Numbered from the stretch's first letter, positions 1 to 6,712 are shown. The stretch is 8,128 nt of DNA from Wenzhouxiangella sp. (GCA_007121485.1 SKKM01000240.1:1-8128); one strand, 5' to 3'. Made by a program: numbers and translations. Notes: a model not told the origin generated them from the sequence alone.

Positions 1-729
1 GGCATCCAGGAAGAGGTCTTTGCCGGCCCGCACCCGGCCGGCAATTTCGGCACGCACATTCACTACCTGTGCCCGGTGGGTCGCCAGCGCACGGTGTGGA
101 CGGTCGACTACCAGGACGTGATCGCCATCGGCCACTTGTTCGTCAGCGGCCAGCGTTACACCCAGCGCGTGGTGGCACTGACCGGCCCGCGCGTCGAGCG
201 GCCGCGCCTGGTTCGAACCCGGCTCGGCGCCAGCACCGATGAGCTGTGCCGCGGCAACCTGCTCGAAGGCCCGAACCGCATCATTTCCGGGTCCGTGTTC
301 GGCGGACACCATGCGCGTGACGGCCTGGCCTGGCTGAGCCGCTGGGCCAACCAGGTCACCGTCATCCGCGAGGACCGCGAGCGTCGCCTGTTCGGCTATC
401 TATCGCCGGGTCTCGAGCGGCACTCGAAGATGAATATCTATTTGTCCAGCCTGATGCGCGGGCGGCGTTTCGATCTGACCAGCACCACCAACGGCAGCGA
501 GCGCGCCATGGTGCCGCTCGGGCAATACGAGATGGTCATGCCCATGGACGTCCTGCCCACACAGCTGTTGCGGTCGCTCATTGTCGGCGATCTGGAGATG
601 GCCGAAAACCTCGGGGCGCTGGAACTGATCGAAGAGGACCTCGCGCTGTGCACCTACGTGTGCGTGGGCAAATACGAGTACGGCCCGATCCTGCGGGACG
701 TGCTCGAGCAGATTCAGAAGGAGGGTTGA
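1..729 (+). CDS. nqrA: Na+-NQR subunit A, C-terminal part (5' end outside window)
   Basis: This is the cytoplasmic subunit NqrA of the Na+-translocating NADH:quinone oxidoreductase, which helps form the quinone end of the complex. The reading frame is open from base 1 to the TGA at 727-729, giving 242 residues; the usual family length is about 445-450, so roughly the N-terminal 45% is missing. The GTG at 76 is an internal codon and not a start, because conserved family sequence (EVFAGPHPAG, GTHIHYL) precedes it in frame. Later recognisable stretches are TVDYQDVIAIG, the GNLLEGPNRIISGSVF region and, near the end, the C-terminal CTYVCVGKYEYGPILRDVL block typical of NqrA. No membrane segments are seen, as expected. 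The last codons contain the nqrB ribosome-binding site, and the stop directly abuts the nqrB GTG. Confidence 0.96.
   Translation, partial: GIQEEVFAGPHPAGNFGTHIHYLCPVGRQRTVWTVDYQDVIAIGHLFVSGQRYTQRVVALTGPRVERPRLVRTRLGASTDELCRGNLLEGPNRIISGSVFGGHHARDGLAWLSRWANQVTVIREDRERRLFGYLSPGLERHSKMNIYLSSLMRGRRFDLTSTTNGSERAMVPLGQYEMVMPMDVLPTQLLRSLIVGDLEMAENLGALELIEEDLALCTYVCVGKYEYGPILRDVLEQIQKEG
718..724 (+). promoter_or_regulatory. Ribosome-binding site of nqrB
   Basis: AAGGAGG lies inside the end of nqrA, 5 nt before the GTG at 730. It supports a GTG start placed directly after the nqrA stop, so nqrB translation is probably coupled to termination of nqrA. Confidence 0.8.
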
Positions 730-1986
730 GTGGGACTGAGAGCCTTCGTCGACCGGCGAATTGCCCCGCACTTCGAGCGCGGCGGCAAGTATCACCGGTT
801 CTATACCTTTTACGAAATGTTCGACACCATGCTGTACAGCCCGTCCAGCACCACGCGCGCCACGGCGCACGTGCGCGACGGGCTGGATCTGAAGCGGGTG
901 ATGATGACGGTGTGGTTCGCCGCACTGCCGGCGCTGTTTTTCGGCATGATCAACGTCGGCTACCAGGCCAACTTGCAGATCAGCGAATTCGGCTACAGCC
1001 CGATCCCCGGCTGGCGCACCGACCTGGTCGCCATGCTGATCGGCTTCGACCACACCAACTGGATCGCCAACCTGCTGCACGGTGCGGTCTACTACGTGCC
1101 GATTCTCATCGTGACCTATCTCGGCGGGTTCATCTGGGAGGGTCTGTTCGCCTGGAAACGCGGCCACGAGGTCAACGAGGGCTTCTTCGTCACCGGCATC
1201 CTGTTCACCCTGATCCTGCCGCCGGCCATTCCGCTGTGGATGGTGTTCTTAGGGATCACCTTCGGCGTGGTCGTGGGCAAGGAAGTCTTCGGCGGCACCG
1301 GCAAGAATTTCCTCAATCCGGCATTGACGGGCCGCGCCTTCCTGTTCTTCGCCTATCCGGCCTATCTCACCGGCGACTCGATCTGGACCGCCGTGGACGG
1401 CTTTTCCGGCGCCACGCCGCTGGCCATGGCCGCCCTGGGCGACCTGGACTTCAGCGCAGGCCTGACCGCCAACGCTTCGCTGGCGCCGGAAGTGGACCTG
1501 ACCTGGATGCAGACCGCGCTGGGCGGCATCCAGGGTTCGATCGGCGAGACCTCGACCGTGGTCATCGCCTTCGGCGCGCTGATCCTGCTGCTGACCAAGA
1601 TCGCCTCCTGGCGCATCATGCTGAGCATGCTGCTGGGCATGATCGCAATGGCCAGCGTGCTCAACTGGGCCGGCAGCGAAACCAACCCGATGTTCGCCAT
1701 GCCCTGGTACTGGCACCTGACCCTGGGCGGCTTCGCCTTCGGCCTGGTTTACATGGCCACCGACCCCGTTTCCGCTTCCATGACCAACGCCGGCAAGTGG
1801 GTGTTCGGTATCCTCATCGGGGTCATGGTGGTGCTGATCCGGGTGGTCAACCCGGCCTTCCCCGAGGGCGTGATGCTGGCCATCCTGTTCGGCAACCTGT
1901 GCGCGCCCCTGATTGACTACGTGGTCATCAAGGCCAACATCGCGCGCCGCAAGCGCCGCCTGCAGGGGGTGCCCAGTGAAGGATAA
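730..1986 (+). CDS. nqrB: Na+-NQR subunit B, FMN-carrying quinone-binding membrane subunit
   Basis: NqrB is the large integral membrane subunit that carries covalent FMN, binds riboflavin, hosts the ubiquinone/korormicin pocket and forms much of the Na+ path. It has 418 residues, against 415 in Vibrio cholerae, and about ten hydrophobic segments from residue ~60 on. The flavinylation motif DGFSGAT ends at T229, which matches the FMN-bearing threonine T236 of V. cholerae. Conserved blocks include HEVNEGFFVTG and KEVFGGTGKNFLNPALTGRAF. G132-G133 occupy the place of the V. cholerae quinone-pocket glycines G140/G141, by my alignment from memory. D396 in the C-terminal APLIDY block probably corresponds to D397, implicated in Na+ handling. 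The GTG start is set by the ribosome-binding site 5 nt upstream and zero spacing from nqrA. The 3' end overlaps nqrC by 11 nt. Nothing is truncated. Confidence 0.98.
   Translation: MGLRAFVDRRIAPHFERGGKYHRFYTFYEMFDTMLYSPSSTTRATAHVRDGLDLKRVMMTVWFAALPALFFGMINVGYQANLQISEFGYSPIPGWRTDLVAMLIGFDHTNWIANLLHGAVYYVPILIVTYLGGFIWEGLFAWKRGHEVNEGFFVTGILFTLILPPAIPLWMVFLGITFGVVVGKEVFGGTGKNFLNPALTGRAFLFFAYPAYLTGDSIWTAVDGFSGATPLAMAALGDLDFSAGLTANASLAPEVDLTWMQTALGGIQGSIGETSTVVIAFGALILLLTKIASWRIMLSMLLGMIAMASVLNWAGSETNPMFAMPWYWHLTLGGFAFGLVYMATDPVSASMTNAGKWVFGILIGVMVVLIRVVNPAFPEGVMLAILFGNLCAPLIDYVVIKANIARRKRRLQGVPSEG
1964..1969 (+). promoter_or_regulatory. Ribosome-binding site of nqrC (decides its start)
   Basis: AGGGGG inside nqrB sits 6 nt before the GTG at 1976. 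This favours GTG 1976 over an in-frame ATG at 1913, which would add 21 residues of non-family sequence to NqrC. Confidence 0.7.
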
Positions 1987-2755
1987 GAACAGCATCGGCA
2001 ACATCATTAACGTGGCGGTTGGCGTCTGCCTGGTTTGCGCGGTCATCGTCTCGACCGCGGCCGTGACCCTGCGGCCGCTGCAGGAGGAGAATCGGGCCAG
2101 CTTTCGCCAGCTCAACGTGCTGCAGGCGGCCGGGATCTACGAGCCGGGAATGAATGTTTCCGAAGCATTCCAGCGCATCGATCGGCGCATCGTGGAATTC
2201 GATACCGGCGAGTACGTGGACCCGCCGGGCGGTTTCGATCCGGTCCGCGCGGTCCGCGACCCCGCGCAAAGTCGCGCCTTGACCGGCGACCCGGCCGGCA
2301 TCGGGCGCCGAACGCACTATGGCGAGGTGTTCCTGGCCCGGGACGAGGCGGGTCGACTGGAGCGCGTCATCCTGCCGGTGCATGCCTACGGCCTGTGGTC
2401 GACCATGTATGCCTTCCTGGCCCTGGAGCCGGATCTGAATACCGTTGCCGGCATCAGTTTCTTCGAGCACGGCGAGACGCCGGGACTGGGCGGCGAGATC
2501 GAGAACCCGCGCTGGCAGGAAGGCTGGGTGGGTCGACGCATCCGTGACTCGGACGGCAACCTGGTCTTCCGCGTCGATCGAGGGCGTACGCCCGAAGGCG
2601 TGCCCGACGCCGACTATCGGGTCGACGGGCTGTCCGGTGCCACGATCACCTCGCGCGGGGTGGAAAACATGGTGCGCTTCTGGCTGGGGGATGAGGGCTA
2701 CGGTCCCTACCTGGCCGGCCTGCAGCGCCGAATTCAAGCTGGGGAGGTCATGTAA
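1976..2755 (+). CDS. nqrC: Na+-NQR subunit C, covalent-FMN periplasmic subunit
   Basis: NqrC relays electrons through a covalently bound FMN on the periplasmic side. With the GTG at 1976 it has 259 residues, normal for the family. Residues ~10-30 form the single N-terminal membrane anchor (ending AVTLRP), and the rest is the FMN-binding domain. The flavinylation motif GLSGAT ends at T223, equivalent to T223/T225 of the Vibrio proteins, and is the substrate site for ApbE encoded downstream. The signature blocks YGLWSTMYAFLALEPD and FFEHGETPGLGGEIENP are intact. The GTG start gives the expected N-terminus (MKDKNSIGNII). It overlaps nqrB by 11 nt, and its TAA directly touches the nqrD ATG. The linker around residues 75-105, rich in P, R and D, looks less conserved than the rest. 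Confidence 0.97.
   Translation: MKDKNSIGNIINVAVGVCLVCAVIVSTAAVTLRPLQEENRASFRQLNVLQAAGIYEPGMNVSEAFQRIDRRIVEFDTGEYVDPPGGFDPVRAVRDPAQSRALTGDPAGIGRRTHYGEVFLARDEAGRLERVILPVHAYGLWSTMYAFLALEPDLNTVAGISFFEHGETPGLGGEIENPRWQEGWVGRRIRDSDGNLVFRVDRGRTPEGVPDADYRVDGLSGATITSRGVENMVRFWLGDEGYGPYLAGLQRRIQAGEVM
2741..2747 (+). promoter_or_regulatory. Ribosome-binding site of nqrD
   Basis: GGGGAGG within the last codons of nqrC, 8 nt before the nqrD ATG at 2756. Confidence 0.75.
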
Positions 2756-3424
2756 ATGGCAGAGTTGAAAACACGCGAAGTCCTGTTCGCCCCGATCTTC
2801 GCCAACAACCCGATCGCGCTGCAGATACTCGGGATCTGTTCGGCCCTGGCCATCACGACAAAGCTGTCGACCACCGTGACCATGTGTCTGGCAGTGATTT
2901 TCGTGCTGACCCTGTCGAACTTCTTCGTCTCGGTCATCCGCAACATGATCCCATCGAACATCCGCATCATCGTGCAGATGACCATCATCACCGCCCTGGT
3001 GATCGTGGTCGACCAGTTCCTGCAGGCCTACGCCTTCCAGCTCAGCCGCGAACTGTCGGTGTTCGTCGGACTGATCATCACCAACTGCATCGTGCTCGGA
3101 CGGGCCGAGGCCTTTGCCATGCAGAATCCGCCGCTGATCTCGGCGGTGGACGGCTTCGGCAACGCGCTGGGCTATTCAGTGGTGCTGCTGGCGGTGGGTT
3201 TTTCGCGCGAACTGTTCGGTTCGGGCAGCCTGTTCGGCGTGCAGATCATGTCCCTGAGCACCGAGGGTGGCTGGTACGTGGCCAACGGCTTGATGCTGCT
3301 GCCGCCGAGCGCCTTCTTCCTGATTGGCGGTTTCATCTGGATCCTGCGCAGCGTGCGCGTCGAGCAGGTCGAGACAGAGCCTTACGAGATTGGTCCGAAT
3401 ACCCGGACCAGTCCGGCGTTTTAA
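2756..3424 (+). CDS. nqrD: Na+-NQR subunit D, membrane subunit of the intramembrane Fe-S site
   Basis: NqrD is an integral membrane protein that pairs with NqrE. The two are inverted homologues related to RnfE/RnfA, and a 2Fe-2S centre is held between them inside the membrane. It has 222 residues with six hydrophobic segments. The cluster cysteines are present: C28 (in LGICSA) and C111 (in ITNCIVLGRAEAF), matching C29 and C112 of V. cholerae. D132 in SAVDGFGNALGY matches D133, implicated in Na+ handling. I call it NqrD rather than RnfE because of its place between nqrC and nqrE and the N-terminal block LFAPIFANNPIALQILGICSALA. The ATG follows the nqrC stop with no gap. The last codons form a strong inverted repeat, listed separately. 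Confidence 0.97.
   Translation: MAELKTREVLFAPIFANNPIALQILGICSALAITTKLSTTVTMCLAVIFVLTLSNFFVSVIRNMIPSNIRIIVQMTIITALVIVVDQFLQAYAFQLSRELSVFVGLIITNCIVLGRAEAFAMQNPPLISAVDGFGNALGYSVVLLAVGFSRELFGSGSLFGVQIMSLSTEGGWYVANGLMLLPPSAFFLIGGFIWILRSVRVEQVETEPYEIGPNTRTSPAF
3388..3413 (+). promoter_or_regulatory. Strong inverted repeat at the 3' end of nqrD
   Basis: TGGTCCG (3391-3397) and CGGACCA (3404-3410) pair perfectly around the 6-nt loop AATACC. Three more outer pairs (G-C, A-T and one T-G wobble) extend the stem to 10 bp. Five nucleotides later comes TTTT (3419-3422), then the TAA and the ribosome-binding site of nqrE. It lies in the last codons of nqrD. It could act as a weak attenuator, an mRNA-processing or stability element, or be a coincidence of codon choice. 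Confidence 0.5.
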
Positions 3425-3428
3425 GGAG
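3423..3428 (+). promoter_or_regulatory. Ribosome-binding site of nqrE
   Basis: AAGGAG overlaps the nqrD TAA and stands 11 nt before the nqrE ATG. This is longer spacing than at the other junctions, and this is the only real gap in the operon (15 nt). Confidence 0.6.
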
Positions 3429-3439
3429 CGGGCAGGGCG

Positions 3440-4060
3440 ATGTTCGAGCATTACCTGAGTCTGTTCATCCGCGCCGTGTTCGTCGAGAACATGGCGCTGG
3501 CCTTCTTCCTTGGCATGTGTACCTTCCTGGCCATCTCCAAGAAGGTGGAGACCGCGCTCGGCCTCGGCATCGCGGTGGTCGTGGTGCTGACCCTGACCGT
3601 GCCGGTCAACAATTTCATCCTGCACAACTTCCTTGATGAAGGCGCGCTGGCGTGGACCGGCATCGCCGCGCTGGAGCAGGTCGACCTGCGCTTCCTGGGC
3701 CTGATGTGCTACATCGGCCTGATCGCCGCCATCGTGCAGATCCTCGAAATGGTGCTGGACCGCTACGTGCCGGCACTTTACAACGCACTGGGTATCTTCC
3801 TGCCGCTGATCACCGTCAACTGCGCGATCCTGGGCGCCAGCCTGTTCATGGTCGAGCGCAACTACCAGTTCGGCGAGTCGGTGGTGTTCGGGTTCGGAGC
3901 CGGATTCGGTTGGGCCCTGGCTATCGTGCTGCTGGCCGCGATCCGCGAGAAACTCAAGTACAGCGACGTGCCTGAAGGTTTGCGCGGCCTGGGCATCGTC
4001 TTCGTGATTACCGGCCTGATGTCGCTGGGCTTCATGTCGTTTGCGGGGGTGCAGCTGTGA
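3440..4060 (+). CDS. nqrE: Na+-NQR subunit E, membrane subunit of the intramembrane Fe-S site
   Basis: NqrE is the membrane partner of NqrD, inverted relative to it, and supplies the other half of the 2Fe-2S ligands. It has 206 residues and six hydrophobic segments. The ligands are C27 (in FLGMCTFLA) and C128 (in ITVNCAILG), equivalent to C26 and C120 of V. cholerae. E103 in VQILEMVLDRY matches E95, implicated in Na+ transport. The C-terminus YSDVPEGLRGLGIVF to FMSFAGVQL is typical of NqrE. The shift from +1 at the first cysteine to +8 at E103 and at the second cysteine implies about seven extra residues in the loop around residues 65-80 (segment WTGIAALEQ). The 198-residue Vibrio protein lacks these. 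The gene overlaps nqrF by 4 nt (GTGA). Confidence 0.97.
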   Translation: MFEHYLSLFIRAVFVENMALAFFLGMCTFLAISKKVETALGLGIAVVVVLTLTVPVNNFILHNFLDEGALAWTGIAALEQVDLRFLGLMCYIGLIAAIVQILEMVLDRYVPALYNALGIFLPLITVNCAILGASLFMVERNYQFGESVVFGFGAGFGWALAIVLLAAIREKLKYSDVPEGLRGLGIVFVITGLMSLGFMSFAGVQL

Positions 4061-5292
4061 TCTGGACCGAAATCATCGCCGGCGTGGTGATGTTCACCGG
4101 CGCCGTGCTCGTCATGGTCGCCATGATCCTGGTCGCGCGGGCCAAGCTGGTCAGCACCGGCGAGGTCAACATCGAAATCAACGGCGACCCGGACAAGACC
4201 GTCACGACCAGCGCCGGCGGCAAGCTGCTGGGCACGCTGGCCGAGCAGGGGATCTTCCTGTCGTCCGCCTGCGGCGGCGGCGGCACCTGCGGCCAGTGCG
4301 TGTGCAAGGTCATCGACGGCGGCGGCGATGCACTGCCCACCGAACGCGAGAAGCTGACCCGCGGCGAGATCCGCGAGGGCCTGCGCCTGTCGTGCCAGGT
4401 CGCGGTGAAGCGCGACATGAAGATCGAGGTGCCCGAGGAGTTCTTCGGCGTCAAGAAGATCGAGTGCGAGGTCATCTCCAACGACAACGTGGCGACCTTC
4501 ATCAAGGAGCTGGTGCTCAGGCTGCCGGAAGATCTCGATGTGCATTTCCGCGCCGGCGGCTTCATGCAGTTCGCCATCCCCGCCTTCGAGGCGCATTTCT
4601 CTGACTTCCAGGTGCTCAAGGAGTATCGCGACGACTGGGAGCGCTTCGACCTGTTCAAGCTCAGCCTGAACAACCGCGAGCAGGAGACGGTCAGGGCCTA
4701 CTCCATGGCCAATTACCCGGAAGAGAAGGGCGTGCTCAAGTTCAACATCCGCATCGCCACGCCGCCGCCGCGCCAGGCCGATGCGCCCCCGGGCATTGCC
4801 TCGACCTATCTGTTCAATCTAACGCCGGGCGACAAGGTCACCGTGTTCGGACCTTTTGGTGAATTCTTCGCCAAGGACACCGATGCCGAGATGGTGTTCA
4901 TCGGCGGCGGAGCCGGCATGGCGCCGCTGCGCTCGCACATCTTCGACCAGCTCAACCGGCTCAATACCAAGCGCAAGATCACCTTCTGGTACGGCGCGCG
5001 CTCGCTGCGCGAGGCTTTCTACGTCGAGGAATTCGACCAGCTGGCGGCCGAGCACGAGAACTTCACCTGGCACCTGGCCTTGTCCGACCCGCTGCCGGAG
5101 GACAACTGGACCGGCTACACCGGCTTCATCCACCAGGTCGCGCTGGACAATTACCTGAAGGATCACCCGGCGCCCGAGGACTGCGAATACTACCTGTGCG
5201 GGCCGCCGATGATGAACGCCGCCGTGCTCAGCATGCTCGACGACCTCGGTGTGGAACCGGAAAACATCCTGCTAGACGATTTTGGTGGTTAA
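4057..5292 (+). CDS. nqrF: Na+-NQR subunit F, NADH dehydrogenase (FAD, 2Fe-2S)
   Basis: NqrF is the electron-entry subunit: it oxidises NADH with FAD and passes electrons to a 2Fe-2S ferredoxin domain. It has 411 residues. Residues ~3-27 form the N-terminal membrane anchor. Residues ~35-130 are the ferredoxin domain with cluster cysteines C72, C78, C81 and C113, equal to C70/C76/C79/C111 of V. cholerae plus two. Residues ~135-275 are the FAD domain with the RAYS motif (R213, Y215, S216). Residues ~276-411 are the NADH domain with GGGAGMAP (283-290) and YYLCGPPMM, where C381 sits near the nicotinamide site. The protein ends LLDDFGG, the family C-terminus. The start is GTG in a GTGA overlap with the nqrE stop, with GGGGG (4045-4049) 7 nt upstream. 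The 3' end overlaps apbE. Confidence 0.98.
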   Translation: MIWTEIIAGVVMFTGAVLVMVAMILVARAKLVSTGEVNIEINGDPDKTVTTSAGGKLLGTLAEQGIFLSSACGGGGTCGQCVCKVIDGGGDALPTEREKLTRGEIREGLRLSCQVAVKRDMKIEVPEEFFGVKKIECEVISNDNVATFIKELVLRLPEDLDVHFRAGGFMQFAIPAFEAHFSDFQVLKEYRDDWERFDLFKLSLNNREQETVRAYSMANYPEEKGVLKFNIRIATPPPRQADAPPGIASTYLFNLTPGDKVTVFGPFGEFFAKDTDAEMVFIGGGAGMAPLRSHIFDQLNRLNTKRKITFWYGARSLREAFYVEEFDQLAAEHENFTWHLALSDPLPEDNWTGYTGFIHQVALDNYLKDHPAPEDCEYYLCGPPMMNAAVLSMLDDLGVEPENILLDDFGG

Positions 5293-6325
5293 GTTACGGC
5301 GGCGCCGGCTGCGGACCGGCGTCCTTGCGCTGGTCCTCGCGCTGCTGCTGGCGGCCTGCGAGCAGCCGCGCGATCCGGTCACTTTCAGCGGCGCCACCAT
5401 GGGTACGGTCTGGACCGTGCGCGTCTCGCAGCTGCCCGCCGGAGTCAGCGGCCCGCAACTGCGCGCCGACATCGAGGCCCTGCTCGAGCAGGTCAACGCC
5501 GAGATGAGTACCTACCGCCCCGATTCGGTCATCAGCGCCTTCAACCGCGCCGAGGCGGGCGAGAGCGTGCGCTTGCCGGATGGCTTCGCCACGGTGCTGG
5601 CCGAGGCCTTGTACTGGGCCGAACTCACCGGAGGCGCTTTCGATCCCACTGCCGGCCCGCTGGTCAATCTGTGGGGCTTCGGTCCGGACCGCCGCCGCGA
5701 TGACATCCCCGACGATGAGGAGATTCGCCAGGCCATGGAACGAGTGGGCTGGCAGCGGCTGGAATTCATTGCCGACAGGTCCACCCTGGTGCAGCCGGGC
5801 GGCGCATTCCTGGATCTGTCCGCCATCGCCAAGGGCTGGGGGGTGGACGTGATCGCCGAGCATCTGATCGATTCCGGCGTCTCCGGCTTCCTGGTCGAAA
5901 TCGGCGGCGACCTGCGCACCCACGGGACGAGACCGGATGGACAGCCCTGGCGGGTGGCCATCGAGCGCCCCCTGGCGGGCGTGCGAGAGCTGCACGAGAT
6001 TATCAGCTTGCGTGAGGTTGCAATTACAACCAGCGGAGATTACAGGAATTTCTTCGAGGCCGACGGCCGTCGTTTTTCGCACCTGATTGATCCGCGTACG
6101 GGTTTTCCGGTTGACCACAATACGGTCTCGGTGACCGCTGCCGCGGCGCGCTGTGCCACCGCCGATGTGATGGCCACCGCGCTCAGTATCCTGCCGATCG
6201 AGGAGGCCTGGTCGCTTGCCATCGAGCGTGATCTGGCGGTACTCTGGCTGCTCGCCGATGGCGATGAGCTGGCCGAGCGCATGACGCCGGCCTTTGTCCG
6301 CCTGACTGAAACCGGAGCCCTGTAA
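5285..6325 (+). CDS. apbE: FAD:protein FMN transferase (ApbE), lipoprotein
   Basis: ApbE transfers FMN from FAD to the threonine of SGAT-type motifs, here T229 of NqrB and T223 of NqrC, on the periplasmic side. With GTG 5285 it has 346 residues. The N-terminus is a basic patch (RRRR), a leucine/alanine-rich core and a lipobox LAAC with C25, so it should be a membrane-anchored periplasmic lipoprotein. Family motifs in order are ATMGTVWTV, TGGAFDPTAGPLVNLWGFG, AIAKGWGVD, EIGGDLRTHG, TTSGDYRNFF, SHLIDPRTGFPV (H266) and the metal-binding ADVMATAL (D294, T298). The start is uncertain: TTG 5282 and GTG 5285 are both in frame. Both lie inside the end of nqrF, and neither has a clear Shine-Dalgarno sequence, so translation probably depends on coupling to nqrF. 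The 3' end shares one base with nqrM (TAATG). Confidence 0.95.
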   Translation: MVKLRRRRLRTGVLALVLALLLAACEQPRDPVTFSGATMGTVWTVRVSQLPAGVSGPQLRADIEALLEQVNAEMSTYRPDSVISAFNRAEAGESVRLPDGFATVLAEALYWAELTGGAFDPTAGPLVNLWGFGPDRRRDDIPDDEEIRQAMERVGWQRLEFIADRSTLVQPGGAFLDLSAIAKGWGVDVIAEHLIDSGVSGFLVEIGGDLRTHGTRPDGQPWRVAIERPLAGVRELHEIISLREVAITTSGDYRNFFEADGRRFSHLIDPRTGFPVDHNTVSVTAAAARCATADVMATALSILPIEEAWSLAIERDLAVLWLLADGDELAERMTPAFVRLTETGAL

Positions 6326-6510
6326 TGCTGACCACCCTGATCCTGAGTATCGTCGTGATCCTCGGCCTGTTCGTGGCCATGATGGTCGGCGTGCTGATGG
6401 GCAGAGCGCCGATCAAGGGCTCCTGCGGCGGCGTCGGCTCCGAGGCCGAGTGTCCGTGCGGCCGCACACCCAAGACCTGTGGGGCGCGTCAGTCGACCGA
6501 GACTGACTAG
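6325..6510 (+). CDS. nqrM: Na+-NQR maturation protein NqrM
   Basis: NqrM is a small membrane protein that, with ApbE, is required to make active Na+-NQR. It is thought to deliver iron to the NqrD/NqrE centre. This copy has 61 residues: one hydrophobic segment (about 3-25), then KGSCGG and a cysteine-rich tail with C34, C43, C45 and C52, the four-cysteine pattern of the family (formerly annotated as a DUF539 protein). The ATG overlaps the apbE TAA by one base, and GGAG at 6314-6317 stands 7 nt upstream. It is the last gene of the operon. The hydrophilic tail after the last cysteine is short (GARQSTETD). No convincing U-tract terminator follows on this strand. Confidence 0.92.
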   Translation: MLTTLILSIVVILGLFVAMMVGVLMGRAPIKGSCGGVGSEAECPCGRTPKTCGARQSTETD

Positions 6511-6514
6511 AGCA

Positions 6515-6664
6515 TCACGCAGAGACGCTGAGCCTCGGAAGGGCGCTTAGGAAAAAACGCTATTTCTTCCGGGCCGTTGGCCGAGCTCCCTTGCCTGGTT
6601 CCAGAATCATCTTGTTTTGGGTTCTATCCTCTGTGTTCCTCTGCGGCTCCGCGCCTCTGCGTGA
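6515..6664. repeat. Intergenic element with 20-bp imperfect inverted ends and CCTCTGYG units
   Basis: The left end TCACGCAGAGACGCTGAGCC (6515-6534) matches the reverse complement of the right end (6645-6664) at 18 of 20 positions. The right side also contains direct copies of CCTCTG(T/C)G at 6628, 6638 and 6654, with a degenerate CTCCGCG between. The interior is visibly richer in A/T than the flanking genes and has no credible ORF. The element begins 5 nt after the nqrM stop and lies between two convergent genes, a common position for dispersed extragenic repeats (REP/BIME or MITE-like). No target-site duplication is seen. Short CTCTGYG-type arrays are familiar to me from intergenic DNA of other GC-rich bacteria, but I cannot check copy number here. 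Confidence 0.6.
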
Positions 6665-6666
6665 GG

Positions 6667-6707
6667 AAAAAAAACCACGTGGCGAAGCGACAGCGCAGCC
6701 TTCGCTT
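6667..6707 (-). terminator. Possible terminator of the minus-strand CBS gene
   Basis: Read on the minus strand, just past the CBS gene stop, GCGAAG (6705-6700) can pair with CTTCGC (6687-6682). The 8-bp palindrome CCACGTGG (6675-6682) then leads directly into eight T residues (6674-6667). The T-run is convincing. The stem-to-T distance of about 7 nt is longer than in a canonical intrinsic terminator, so the call is tentative. Confidence 0.4.
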
Positions 6708-6712
6708 TGGTG

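Noticed and set aside
76..78. GTG as the start of nqrA
   Set aside because: The frame is open to base 1 and encodes conserved NqrA residues before this codon, so the gene begins outside the window.
400..1167. 255-codon minus-strand ORF across nqrA/nqrB
   Set aside because: It lies wholly antisense to two conserved nqr genes. Its composition (many H, Q, G, V) is typical of an antisense frame in GC-rich DNA and it has no recognisable family.
648..1916. 422-codon plus-strand ORF overlapping nqrB in another frame
   Set aside because: It is rich in R, H, P, G and D, a frame-shifted reading of nqrB. The in-frame NqrB carries all the conserved motifs.
1249..2115. 288-codon minus-strand ORF (and a similar one at 1928-2737)
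   Set aside because: Both are antisense shadows of nqrB/nqrC with low-complexity H/Q/G/A-rich composition.
2756..4060. Reading nqrD/nqrE as rnfE/rnfA of an Rnf complex
   Set aside because: The neighbours nqrA, nqrB, nqrC, nqrF and nqrM and the near-Vibrio NqrE sequence identify Na+-NQR. No rnfB or rnfC is present.
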